From: Desarmillaria ectypa
Lineage: Eukaryota > Basidiomycota > Agaricomycetes > Agaricales > Physalacriaceae
Direction of reading: 5' to 3'
DNA length: 64,000 nt
Assembly: GCA_030407005.1 (NCBI GenBank)
Contig: JAUDYN010000007.1
Span: 3,224,001 to 3,288,000, forward strand
Shown here: piece by piece, positions 22,619-34,065 of the stretch
Numbering within the stretch: the stretch's first letter is position 1
Layout of the letters: each line of letters begins with the position of its first letter
Translations under genes and position numbers: made by a program
Notes under the pieces: generated by a model
Databases searched by the model: none
What the model saw: the letters and a program-made list of their open reading frames with translations, nothing else
What the model was told of the DNA's origin: nothing

Positions 22619-24723
22619 CTAAGCAAATGACATATCCCCGATGTTACTCGAAAAACCTCCTTCCTTTACGAGGAGAGATGGAGTGGTATTCTAAAAAAAG
22701 GGCCCAGGTCAATGATATATCAATTACGGAACATTACACGTACCGTGTGTATCGTACCTGTTCCGGTCACAGAGAGACCAGGGATAGTGATGGTCTCAAA
22801 AGAAGTTTCAATTGCACGTCAGCCGCGGTTGCAGGAAAGACTGTACGTACCGTCTGTCTTGATTCAGCCATCCCACTTCCAGTGATATGGGGAGCAAATC
22901 TGATTATATTTTGGTCTACAAGACGTCCTTTCGGGGTAGACCACATCGAACTCTGGCGCGAGTTAAGCCTGGGAAAGGTGATCGGATTGGAAAAATAAAG
23001 ATAGTAGGAGCGGCACTCGCATGGCGAGGAGAGAATTTATATAGACTGTTGGTGAGGACTCAGTCTTAAAAAGTAGAGGAATAAAATGTAAATGCTAACG
23101 CTTTGGCAAAATGAAGTTGATTGCGACGAAAACGAGAGGGTTTGGCCAGGCGATGTACTGCAAACCGGGATGAGATTGGGGAAGAATCGAGCGTAATGAT
23201 GAACAGGATGAATCACCGCCACAAGAGTAAGAAGGGAGCACGCGCTAGGTAGGTACACTTGTGATCAGTTCGCAAGGCCTAACTGAGATCCATACCTCGT
23301 CACCAGGCCAGATACCACGGCAAGACGCATCAGTCTTAGGATTGTCTTGGTGGTACCATAAGCAGTCCCTCTGATATGAGCAAATCCACAGAGCCTATAA
23401 TGAAAGACACGGACCCTGAGAAGCTAGTCATCGACCTGCCTTTGTGCAAGTAAAGATACATTGCCCCTGCAATAGTGGATAAATTCGTATATATAGATGC
23501 CTGCCAAGGATGAGATCCATGCGCCTATGCGAATAAAAAGCGTAGGACCTACTCTGATAGTCGAAATGTCCATAAAGCTTGTGAGGGTGTATCTGACGGT
23601 GTAATCAACGAAAAAAGAAAAGTTGTGATGGATCCTACGATACTTACATATCATAAATGACATCTGCAAAGAGTACTCGAGTCAATACTGCATCCCAATT
23701 GCATAAGTGGGGCTTACAGATCCCCGTGCCTGCAAGAAGGATTAATTCGTGTTGCTCTTCATTCTTCACAATGTGGGAAATCTCACCAAACGTAGCGGCG
23801 ACAGCAAGGAACTGCAAGTCGAATATCAATGTTGATGTGCAGGTTACAGGTATCGCAACCCAAAAGGGGGGGGGGGGGAATGCTTACAATGAACCATGGA
23901 AAGATTACGTGAAATTTGCGGCCGACTTTGAAAGTATGAAACGTTTAAAGATCAGCATATTCACAAGATGAAGACGGACATTTCCATATTCTGACGGCAT
24001 ATAATCTGCAGTATTGGTGGCTAAGTCTTTCCGATCGTCAGAGAGCAGGCATAAGGAGACGCACGCTTGAACGCCAGAGACCATCAATATCTAGGAAAAG
24101 GTCAAGCACAGCTTTCCAAATGGTATACTGAGGTGCACATTGAATAAGAGCTGCAGCTAGTGAGTGATGACTTGAGTTCATACAGATCAACGAAGTGAGG
24201 AGATAATGTTACTGGAAAGCTCCTGCAAGGGAGGTCAGAACCCGTTGGACGGTAAGGCCTTGATTGACGCACCAAACGATTGTGAACAGGGCCAGATAGT
24301 TTCCAAATGATTCGACAAGGTATAAATAAAGTGCGTGGGTGCTAAGGCAACATGAAGCGTGTCGAATATCCTACAGTGTCAACGTATAGTTTGGCATATA
24401 TACTCAGATTTCTGGCAACGTACCACAGTAGGGCAACCTGTACACGTTCCAAAATGTATGAGGAATTTTTCAGTGTGACAGTGAGACTCGTACCGCATAT
24501 CGAAAGAGCCACAGGTCGTCAGGGTTTTGTTTGTAATAAACAACGGTCTGCAAAATCGTTATTCCATAGAAGCTAGAGCACGAAGTGAGTATCCCAAAGT
24601 AGTTTTTCCAGGGAAGTGCGCGAACATTGCAGCTATGGCAGCCCCAATAAAAATCGCTCCGAGTGTCGCTCCCAGCCTTGAGGGATTGTCACCTATTGGT
24701 ATCGGAGTAAGGGGCGACGACAT
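22619..24723 (-). CDS. DUF6534-type multi-TM protein, array copy 1 (integrity doubtful)
   Basis: First of seven tandem minus-strand copies. The ATG at 24723 (MSSPLTPIPIGDNPS) leads into LGATLGAIFIGAAIAA, and later exons give FYGITILQTVVYYKQNP and GRKFHVIFPWFI. The tail ends GDMSFA and a stop at 22619. This N-to-C order matches the DUF6534 family of fungal integral membrane proteins (unknown function). Compared with its sisters it lacks about seven codons in the helix after SIYTNLSTIAG, without breaking frame. At the next junction the usual CAG/GTGTG donor is altered, and the acceptor TATAG reads TATG. It may use other sites or be dying. A run of 13 G lies inside an intron at 23866-23878. Confidence 0.6.
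23866..23878 (+). repeat. Run of 13 G
   Basis: A homopolymer inside an intron of array copy 1. The exact length is likely to vary or be mis-sequenced. It has no effect on the coding frame. Confidence 0.8.
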
Positions 24724-26130
24724 TTGGGGTGCTGGTGTTGAGGGAATAGCAGGTCACTTATACACTGAACCCGCTATCCAAGTCAGTGCCGTGACCTAAA
24801 GGCATTTGCACCCACAGGGACTGTGAGAGCAACCGAGATCGTGTGAGCAAACTGTCGGTGATAAACTTTATGTCCATGTCACGGCACAGGTCTTAACAAT
24901 GATCGATCCTTATGATATGGTCAACTTCTTGTTTTCATATGGCCTCGTTTGGTTTCGGAGGTCTGGATTCTGCACAGATAACAGGAATGAAAAGAGTCAA
25001 TGCATAACACGGACTAACGCACCCCTGAGGGATCGTCTAGTGAGCAAACTAGTAGTTTTTTGTTCTAGCGCTTGAAGAACCCTATGGATTCTGTTTGATT
25101 ATATTATTGCAGGCGGCTACTAAGAGAAGTAAACACACGATGCCGTATGAAACGAAGTCAGAAGTTCATCTCTCCGTGTCCGGAGAAACTGTTAATCGCC
25201 ATCACGATATGTGTAGAGGCTACTATTATCCTACTGGAGATCTAAGAGAGCTTGCAAGACTTGTTCTACGAGCAGGCAGTGTTGGTTGCACAAAGTCCCA
25301 ACCAGGAACGAATCTAGTTTTGACATGTGCTGCGGCTATGAAGATTGTTGTGATTTCGGCATGTCTCGGGGAAGAGAAACCTTTATGGAGTACATCGAAA
25401 ATATAAGCCGGGAAGCATAATATAGAATGGATGGTGAAAACATAACGGCGGCACGGCCCGCCTTGAACTCGGGCTTCGGGAAAAGCCGTAACTGCCAGAG
25501 CCACGACTCACCACTAGCTTTGCTTAAGGACACGACGCCGGAGAGAACCAGATCAGCGATCCTTCCTGGAATTGAAAGATGTAACACTTATCTTTGAAAG
25601 TGACCAGTTTCGAGGCCGGTACTTCTTGGTTTGTGATTTCCAGTTTTCCGTCTCAGCCAGATTGACCAGTATTTGCTTCACCGTTCAGCCTTGTCGGCCA
25701 CCGTGGACTTCTAATATGTATGCTGACTCATGACTTCATGAATGGCGTCGAGCAGAAGCGGTCAAATCTCCTACGACCTCCGACTACCAATGACGAACGA
25801 ATCATCAGGAAGTTTGAGAGGCAGTGACGGTCATATGCACGTCACGGTGGGACTAGCTGTGAAAGGGCATGGTGCCAGAAATGCTGCAATCCAGATGGAA
25901 AAGTGTGGAAGAACCTTTTATATGTTAGCGTGCATACGCTCTATGCATCACTTGCTAATACCTGTCTTTGCGGCAGTAGTATCGCCTGCCAGATGAATTC
26001 GAAGCAAAGCTTGTACTGAGGCGGAGGCAATCCCTAGATTTCTTCAATGAAACTATCTCCCTCAACCTTCTGGGACAAGTAACTAAATTTTCGTTGACGA
26101 AAATCCAACCTGCTCACCGTTCCTTGGCCC
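24724..26130. other. Gap between array copies, mostly empty
   Basis: This contains the copy 1 promoter side, with a TATA-like TGTATAAG (minus strand) at 24758-24764. Further right are only short frames on both strands with no family signal. Confidence 0.5.
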
Positions 26131-26951
26131 ATGCATATATCAAAATCTCAAACTTTCCCATCGCCAGCTGTATCTCTCACGCTAATGACGCGTTATCGCT
26201 GTCTCTATGAAATGAACAATACTGCCCCTAGACTGTTTCATAGTACGTTATTTTGTGCATATCGGAAAAAGAATGAAAAGAGAGGGCAGCAGGAAGTGGG
26301 AGAGCGGGAAAGGAAGGACAGAGACATCCGGGTCCGAGAGCGCGCAAGGCTGGTTTGGTGGGCCACTGAAGCGCTGACCCTCGAGAAGCGGCGTTTGAGC
26401 TACGAGAAGAGGATGCGCTCAGCCGGTGCTGCCGACGATATTTTTACAGTCACGTATGACCGTCCTGATTTTTGCACCAAGAGGTAGGTGCTTTTATTAG
26501 ACTTTTCGAGGGTTGTAGTAGGTGCCGATTTGTTTCTCTGTTCAGGACCATTACTAGACATTGGAACGTAACGTCGAACGAACTGATGTGCAAGACATGG
26601 CGGGGTAATCATGACAAAAAGGTAATTGTTTGCTATAGACACGTAAAACCGTGCATTGAGCCAATTATTTCCCTTCTCCAAGGCTACTACGGATCCCGAA
26701 AAATAGTACGTAACGTCGCCCTATTTGTTACCTGACCTAGATACCAATCTTTCACAGCGCGTTGAGGCACAAATGTTCGAACATGAAGAGCCGTGAGTAA
26801 TTGGGTTGAGACGTGCTTCTCTGTGCGAGAATAAGGTTGGTGATGTGCTGTCGTGCTCAAATTTCTGACATCCGGCTAATTCCTCTTCTCTAGAAAACGT
26901 ACGAACTGTTGGAAGTGGGCTTACCGATGCCGATGAGACTGAATGTTTGTA
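26131..26951 (+). pseudogene. Relic of the coiled-coil/Cys-domain gene
   Basis: Recognisable pieces follow the order of the intact gene at 21.1-22.4 kb: a coiled-coil remnant (EKRRLSYEKRMRS), then TYDRPDFCTK before the same exon junction, then NVTSNELMCKTWRGNHDKK out of frame, GYYGSRKI and RVEAQMFEHEEP. Most of the coiled coil and the TM anchor are missing. The second exon has lost bases at its start, giving a stop (DHY then TAG). The donor-side ATG of the short exon has become ATA, and the Trp after HEEP is a TGA. The last exon is present but diverged. It lies convergent with array copy 2, as the intact gene does with copy 1. Confidence 0.6.
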
Positions 26952-27175
26952 GCAGGGCAAGTCTGCGTACTTATCTTTGTTACAATCCCTGTAAGGAATA
27001 GTTTGCAACCAATGCAGAACCTGTATCAATGACTATCGTACTTATCATTACAGTGTAATCGGCGTAGCGGGTAGCAGTGCCCCTTCCGTGATACAGTGTG
27101 CAGAAGTAAGAACTAGACGCATACCAGTCATCATGGGATGGTAGGGCATTAGAAGGAACCAAACGGCATGAATCA

Positions 27176-29324
27176 CTACGAAGATATCATATCATTTGTG
27201 CTACCATTCGAACGGCTTTCGTCTGTTACGGAGAGAGGTATGCTGTTATTCTGCAAAAAAATTTCAAGTCAGCCAATGAGATGGGATTCGTGGAACGTTG
27301 GTCATACTGTCTCTGATCCAGTCACCGAGAGACCAGGTATAGTAATATTCTCAAGGAAAGCTTCAGGTAAACCAATTGTACCAAAAGGATTGTACACACC
27401 GTCTGTTCTATATCAACTACCCTGCTTTCAGTGACATGAACAAATTCGATCATCTTTTGGTGAACACGCCGTCCGTTCATCCCTAACCGCATTGAACTCT
27501 GACGAGAATTGAGCCTGAGAAGAATCAGAGAATTTAAGAAAGGATGGTAGGACTGGATTTACATCGCGAGGAGGGAATTTATATAGACTATTGACCAGAG
27601 CTTAATATCAGATGGGAAGAAGACAAAAAACAGTTAAACACTGACGCTTTGGCAAAACCAAGTCAATTGCTACGAAAGCGAAAGTATCAGGCCAGGCAAT
27701 GTACTGATAAGTAAGTTGGGGTTCTAAGATGGAGAAAGCCACAATATGGTCGTCGGGTTACTCACCGCCACGAGAGTTAAAAGCGAGCATGCGCTACGTA
27801 TGCCCATGATTAGCTTACGGGTATTGTATATATGAGATCCATACCTTGTCAAAATACCTGAGATCACTACGAGTCGCATTAATCCTTTGATCATCTTGAT
27901 TGTACTGATATTCAAGCAGACCTTCAGACATGACCAAATATATAACTGAGGATCAAAGGCCCACACCTGGAGAAGCTAGTCATCGATCTGCCTTTGTACA
28001 GATAGAAGCACATTGCGCCGGCAATAACGAAATCGGCTCCCGCCATGGTAGAGAAGACAGCATATATAGATGTCTACACAGGATAATGGTCTTTGAGTCC
28101 GTCCAATTCAAGAGTCTAGGACCTACCTTGATTGTCAAAATTTCTAGAGTAAAAAAGGTCTCCAGGGTGTATCTGGCAGTGGAATCAACGAAAGAAACGA
28201 CGATGGCTACGAGTCCCATGGTGCTTACGTATCATATATCACATCTGAGTCGGATGAGCGTGGTCAAGTCAGCTTTGCATCGTGATCGCAGATATAATGC
28301 TTACAGAGTCCGGTGCCTGTAACAGATTTACAAAGTCGCCTCATCGTCCTTCTTGAGCACAGAGGTATTTCTCACCAAATGTGGCTGCTACTGTGAGGAA
28401 CTGAGGGAAAAATAGTACTGACGTTGGTCCGTGTGTGTATAAAGGGGAAGAAACACCTACTATGAACCATGGTAAAATCATATGGAAATGACGGCCAACT
28501 ATGGGATATCATGATCAAATTTCATTTAGACCGGATTTCGCGGAAGAAGACAAACGCTTCCATATTCTGACAGCATATAATCTGTGGTACCGATGTCTTG
28601 CGGTTCATCATGGAGTAGAACAAAGGAGACGCACGCTTGAACTCCACAGACAATCAGCATCTACCGTAAAAGTCAAAAACACATTGTCAGAGTCGAATGA
28701 ATTAATACGAACATTTGCTAAGAATTGAAGCTAACAGGAAGATGGCAATCGTCATCTATCCCATAGGTGGACGAAACAAAGAAAGAATGTTACCGGAAAG
28801 CTCCTTCAAGTGAAGTCAGAACCGGAGTGATTAATGGTCGAGTCCTTGATTCAAATTTACATACCAGATAGTCCTCAACAGCGCAAGATATTTTCCAAAC
28901 GATTTGATGAGATAGAAATAGAGCGCATGGGTGCTTAATGCCACTTGAAGTGTATCAAGGATCCTGGAACAACATATAGCTTGATACATTTACTCCACTT
29001 TCAAGTGACGCACCATAAAAAGGCAACCTATATATAGTCCATAATGACTTAAGCCATGTTTGGTGCGAGACTTAAGCTATAGTATCACGTACAGCATATC
29101 GAAAGAGCCATGGATCGTTATGATTTTGTTTATAATAGATGACGGTCTGCAGGATGGTTATTCCGTAGAAGCTAGGGTACGGAATGAGCATCGAAAGTAA
29201 ATTCTGAAAGAAAGCACACATACACTGCAGCTATGGTAGCCCCAATATACACGGCTCCGAGGGTTGCTCCGAGGCTCAGAATAGCAGAAGTTTCATCTAT
29301 CGGTTCCAGGGTAGGCAGCGACAT
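27176..29324 (-). CDS. DUF6534-type multi-TM protein, array copy 2
   Basis: The ATG at 29324 (MSLPTLEPIDETSAILSLG) is followed by ATLGAVYIGATIAAV, the first helix. Later exons give YGITILQTVIYYKQNHNDPW, ILDTLQVALSTHALYFYL, GVQALYAVRIWK, GRHFHMILPWFI, SIYAVFSTMAGADFVIAGAM and the closing LNSRK block, with the tail ending NDMISS. About 20 exons were traced with GT-AG borders, and no stop or frame break was seen. DUF6534 proteins are fungal integral membrane proteins, typically about 330-360 aa, of unknown role and often in multi-copy clusters. A TATA box lies 39 nt upstream (29363-29369). Confidence 0.75.
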
Positions 29325-29785
29325 TGGGGGAGTCAGTGAATGTTGCAAGAACAGAACGGCACTTATATACCTGGGCATTGCGCACACATCAGTAAGAATT
29401 GCACTTGATGATCTGTCATCCGTATCCTATGCAAGTCAAATGTGAAACATGCAAGAAGAAGCAATGCCAGAATTAGCCATATCACTGATATGCCTGCCAG
29501 GTGTACACCCTTGGATTCACACATAAAAATCATTTTACTACTACAATAAAATGATTACATGGTTATGGTAAGCAACCCTAAGTAAGCAAGTACAACAAAT
29601 GTAAGAAAGTTCCACCAGGAAACTTATAGCAAGATGATTGGTAGCTCGGATAGAAGCCTGGGTATTCTACCCGGAATGTCGAAAGTCCAGGCTGGGAGAC
29701 CCACATGGTGTAAATAACCCGGCATCGCGGCAGGTATAGCTATCTGATCTCAGAACGTTTGATCAAGTACGCTCGATCGACCTGG
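29325..29785. other. Upstream flank of array copy 2
   Basis: Promoter side of copy 2. Beyond about 29450 no coding signal was found. It ends at the 5-bp direct repeat bordering the first solo LTR. Confidence 0.5.
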
Positions 29786-30033
29786 TGTTGTGAAAAACGG
29801 GGGATGAATAAATCAGTTCGTTCCCAGTTAGTACATATGCAGTGTCAGGCCAATAGTATTGCGCTTGGCTGAGCTCTGCAAATGCATGCAGATGTACACT
29901 ACTGTACCTACCTATATACTAAATGCTAATTTACTAGAATCTTCTACAACTTTCCTAATATTTCTTTCTTAATCAGCAAGCTCGGCATGATGCCGGATTG
30001 CCATCATCTCAGCTCAACTCTCAAATCCCAACA
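29786..30033 (+). mobile_element. Solo LTR, family 1, copy 1
   Basis: A 248-bp block starts TGTTG and ends CAACA, flanked on both sides by CCTGG (29781-29785 and 30034-30038), a 5-bp target-site duplication. It matches the block at 52970-53217 with only about a dozen differences, and that at 31175-31412 less closely. No coding part adjoins it, so it is a solo LTR left by recombination. Confidence 0.85.
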
Positions 30034-31174
30034 CCTGGTAGCCAGGATATGAGCTCATACTCACCTGGCTCAGTCAGCAAATTATATTAGTAATTAGTGG
30101 GGATTGGAAAACAAGTAGGTTTCTGGCCTCTGGAACACTACCAGGTGAATGATACAGGTTTTATTTGGCTAAGAGCTTTAAGTCATAGACTCACCTGGAA
30201 TAGTATTTGTTGTGACCTGGTCACTCCATGTGTGAAAGAACAGTAAAGCAAGCAATCAGTATGAGCTAGAATAGAAAGACAGACCCCAGAAATAGTTCAG
30301 AATGGTCTGTGTGTTTTAAAGTCACAACCAGATAAAACAGTATCAGTCTTGAAAACTGTACCAGATAGCCCACACAATTTCAGAACCTGCACCAGGCAGT
30401 TATTCTGTATTAGTTTGAGATTGTATTCAGTAGCACATCAAACTTAGAGTGAAACTGCAATATATATTTGATTCAAAACTACATTTTATTGCTACCTGGA
30501 ACTTTACCTACAGTACAAACTTTGAAACCAGATGTATCTTACCTCTCTTCAAACTGCAATTATTGAGTGTTTTGTGTAGGATTGTGTGTAGCACATTGCA
30601 CTTCTATAGACAGTCAGCACCTTTCATCACCTACTTAGTAGTAGTTTTGCATGAGTATGAAGGCCACTCAGATGACAGTTACTGTTGTCATTGATGATTA
30701 TCAGAGCAACTTGGGGATATGCTGATGGGTCTGCTGATTGTGATTAATTAGGATGTACATACCATGAGCATAGAAGCTTTGCTGCTAGAAAGTTAATCCA
30801 TTACCTGCTTCACCAGCAGGCAGGCCTTCAGAGGTATGAAAGTGATACTGAGCATCTTTTCCACCTATATCTGAGGTAAATACTAGCCTTTGAAGAGACC
30901 ATATTGTAATACATCTGTACTAGACCATGCCAGATTGAATCTAACCAAATAGTCCAAAGGGCCTGGCTGCAGAAAGGTGATACATTGTGAAGTTTGAACA
31001 GACTAGACTCAGAGATGGGTATATGAAGTCCCATCAAATCTCAAGGAGAACAGCCAAATAATCATTGTTCATCCATAGTGTCATTTTGTCATGCTTTCTA
31101 CATATGCAAGGGCCATTTGTTTCCTCACATTTGCCAACAATGAAAAAACTGAGTGGTGCAATGACAAACCAGCA
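30034..31174. other. CpG-free, AT-rich block between two solo LTRs
   Basis: I saw essentially no CG dinucleotide over about 1.1 kb, in contrast to the normal CpG content of nearby array genes. No long frame or family motif remains. Words like ACCTGG and CCAGAT are frequent. It is probably an old, heavily decayed repeat that separates array copies 2 and 3. Confidence 0.5.
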
Positions 31175-31412
31175 TGTTGTAAAATGGGGGATCAGTTCAT
31201 TCTCAGTTAATACATGCACAGTGTCAGGCCGATAGTATTGAGCTTGGCTGAGCCCTGCAAACACATTCAGATGTACACTACTGTACCTACTTATATACTA
31301 AATGCTAATTTACTAGAATGTTCTACACTTCTCCTAATACTTCTCCCTTAATCAGCAACTTCAGCATGATGCCACATTGCCATCATCTTGGCTCAACTCT
31401 CAAATTTCAACA
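31175..31412 (+). mobile_element. Solo LTR, family 1, copy 2 (older)
   Basis: A 238-bp TGTTG...CAACA block is homologous to the LTR at 29786 but more diverged and about 10 bp shorter. Flanks are CAGCA and CAGTG, at best a decayed target-site duplication. The block at 29786 has its own perfect duplication, so the two are not the ends of one element. Confidence 0.75.
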
Positions 31413-31931
31413 CAGTGGTAGCTGCAAATCACTGTGTTGAGATTTATAGGCTGATATGTATTGAAGATACAGCATGGCAGAAAGAAAGCGGAGGGAGAAG
31501 GGAAAGAAGACAATGCCTGGGAGATGGGAGAGTAAGGAGAACAAAATGATGTGAGACATGTGATCATCGACTATAAAACAGGAAGGCTCAAAATCATTCA
31601 AAAGTCATCAAGAACTGTGGGACAACTGTGCTAAGCCTCTCCTGTACTCCTCAATTCTCCTGGTAGTATCTTTCTCGCCCTAGTATGCCATCATGTGAGA
31701 ATATCAATTACCACTCTCTGGAAATATAGCATCCACGTGTCACTGGAAGCTAGTTTGTCGAGGTCGATGAGAATGAGTTTTCGTAAAATGCCGGAAATCT
31801 CTTCTATGTTTTTTATAGAGGAGGTCTTTGGTTTTACTGTTTCCTACAGGAGTAGTAACCAGACAAATACCGAGTGAAGTGTTCGTGAGGATGGCAGGAC
31901 TAAACTGAAACGGCATGAAAGAACTATATAA
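31413..31931. other. Gap downstream of array copy 3
   Basis: CpG-poor up to about 31670, then of normal composition. Besides a 10-bp inverted repeat at its left edge I see nothing. Confidence 0.45.
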
Positions 31932-34065
31932 CTATGCAAATGCCATATTGCCCATGCTACTCGAATTACTTCCTTCTGAATCCGTTACGGTAACGGGAAG
32001 AGGTATGCTGATATTCTGAAAGGAGGTTTCAGGTTAGCCAAGGGAATGCGGATCGCGGAACATCGTACGTACCGTCTCTACTCCGGTCACAGAGAGTCCA
32101 GGTATAGTGATATTCTCAAGGGAAATGTCAAGTAGGCCAATCACGCTGAATGGATTGTATTGTACGCACCGTTTGTCCTGAATCAACTACCCCACTTTCA
32201 GCATCATGAGGGGCAAATCGGATTATCTTCTGGTCAATATGACGTTCTCTTCCGACCGACCACATTGAACTTTTGCGCGAGTTAAGCCTGGAAACAACTA
32301 TTAAATTTAATGAGGGTCGAAGGGCTGGACTCACATTGCGAGCAGGGAATTTATATAGACTGTCGATGCCTCAGTCGGGAAGCAAGCGAAAAATATTCAA
32401 ACACTGACGTTTTGGCAGAATGAAAGAGCCGGTGGCGATGAAAATGAGAGTATCAGGCCAGATAACGTACTATTATGTTGGGGGAATAAGGTGAGAGAGA
32501 GATCCACAATACAATCGACGGAAATACTTGCCGCAATGAGAGTGATAAGAGAACATGCGCTAGATACACTCGTAATCAGTTCGCAAAGCATTGTAGACAT
32601 GAGATCCATACCTGGTCAACAGCCCAGATATCACCACGACCCGCATTAATGTCATGATTGTTTTCGTAGTACTATCCCTCCGGCTTTAGCAAATCCACAA
32701 GACTTATAATTGGATACACACCTGGACAATTTAGTCATCGATTTGCCCTTGTGGAGGTAATAGCACATTGCACCGGAAATGGTGAAATCGGCTCCCACCA
32801 TCGTGGAGAAGACCGCATATATGGATACCTTTCAAGGATAATAATCATGTCCTTGCATCTGTTCAAATACATTGTTTGGGGCTTACTTTCATAGTCGAAA
32901 TGTCTACAAAACTCGGGAGGGTGTATCTGACAACGAAATCAATGAAGCAAACAGTGATGGCTCCCAAGGTACCTACGTGTCGTAAATCACATCTGACAAG
33001 TGTGATCGAGTCAGTCCTACGCCGTGATTGCCGAAGTTGTGCTTACAGAGTCCAGTGCCTGCAAGAGACTTAAGTCAACATGTTCTTCCTTTCAGGCCAA
33101 GGGGAGACTCACCGAACGTAGCTGCGACAGCAAGGAACTGCAGGTAAAATATCAATGCCGAATCGTCTTCGCATAGTAGATATCACGAAGAGGAACAATG
33201 ACTTACAATGAACCATGGCAAGACCACGTGAAAATGACGACCGACTATGAAAGTATCGCATCAGGAGATTAAATTGACGGATATTTGAACGAACGAATAC
33301 AGACGCTTCCATATTCTGACGGCATATAATCTGTGGGACGGGAGTCGGTCGCTCCCATAATCACCGAGGAAAGCAGGTCAAGGAAAGACGCACGCTTGAA
33401 CGCAGCAGGCAACCACCATCTAGGAACAGTCAAACAAGACTCGCTAAATGATACATTGAGGCGCACATTGAGCACGAGCTGGAGCTAGAGGGATTCGGGA
33501 AGAAGGATATTCATTTGTTGCGTGCGCAGCAAGGAAAAGATATTACCGGAAAGCTCCTGCAAGCGATATCAGAACTTGATAGATGGCCGAACATTTTATT
33601 TACGTACCAAATGATCTTTAGCAGGGCGAGATAATTCCCAAATGATTCAATAAGATAAAAATAGAGTGCGTGGGTGCTCAACGCAACATGGAGCGTATCG
33701 AGTATCCTGCAGATTATAGCGCGTCAAGATGGGCCTTGCCGTTTACTTCTAGCTTGCCGTCAACGTACAATAGTAGTGCGACCTGTGTACGTTTCAAAAT
33801 GTATAAGATCCAGTGCGAGAACTAAGGGTTCCGTACCGTGTAACGAAAGAGCCATGGGTCGTTAGGATTGTGCTTGTAATAGATAGCGGTCTGCAGAATG
33901 GTAATTCCGTAGAAGCTAGAGCGTGGAATGAGCATCAAGAGTGACTAAAGAAGAGGGTACATACACTGCAGCGACGGTAGCTCCGACATAAATAGCTCCG
34001 AGCGTTGCTCCGATGCTAAAGTTGAAGAGGGTATTAGCCACCAGCACCGGGGTAGGCGACGACAT
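31932..34065 (-). CDS. DUF6534-type multi-TM protein, array copy 3
   Basis: The most carefully traced copy: about 20 exons from the ATG at 34065 to the TAG at 31932, roughly 350 aa. In order they encode MSSPTPVLVANTLFNFSIG, ATLGAIYVGATVAAV, FYGITILQTAIYYKHNPNDP, ILDTLHVALSTHALYFYLIE, SFGNYLALLKIIW, a 10-nt exon (33556-33547), LQLVLN, MVVACCVQALYAVRIWK, GRHFHVVLPWFI, FLAVAATFGTGL, VIYDTYTLPSFVDISTMK, SIYAVFSTMVGADFTISGAM, GLLTSVSSACSLITLIA and SRLNSRKSSMWSV. The tail ends GNMAFA. The order aligns throughout with DUF6534, whose function is unknown. The intron after LITLIA starts with GC (gcaagt). No defects were seen. Confidence 0.8.

Noticed and set aside
27930..28322. 130-codon plus-strand open frame
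   Set aside because: It lies antisense to traced exons of array copy 2 and has no motif of its own.
29786..31412. One small LTR retrotransposon with LTRs at both ends
   Set aside because: The left LTR has its own perfect CCTGG duplication on both sides and the two LTRs are rather diverged, so each is better read as a solo LTR.
31407..31601. Minus-strand 64-codon frame as a gene
   Set aside because: It sits in CpG-poor repeat-derived sequence next to an LTR and shows no family motif.
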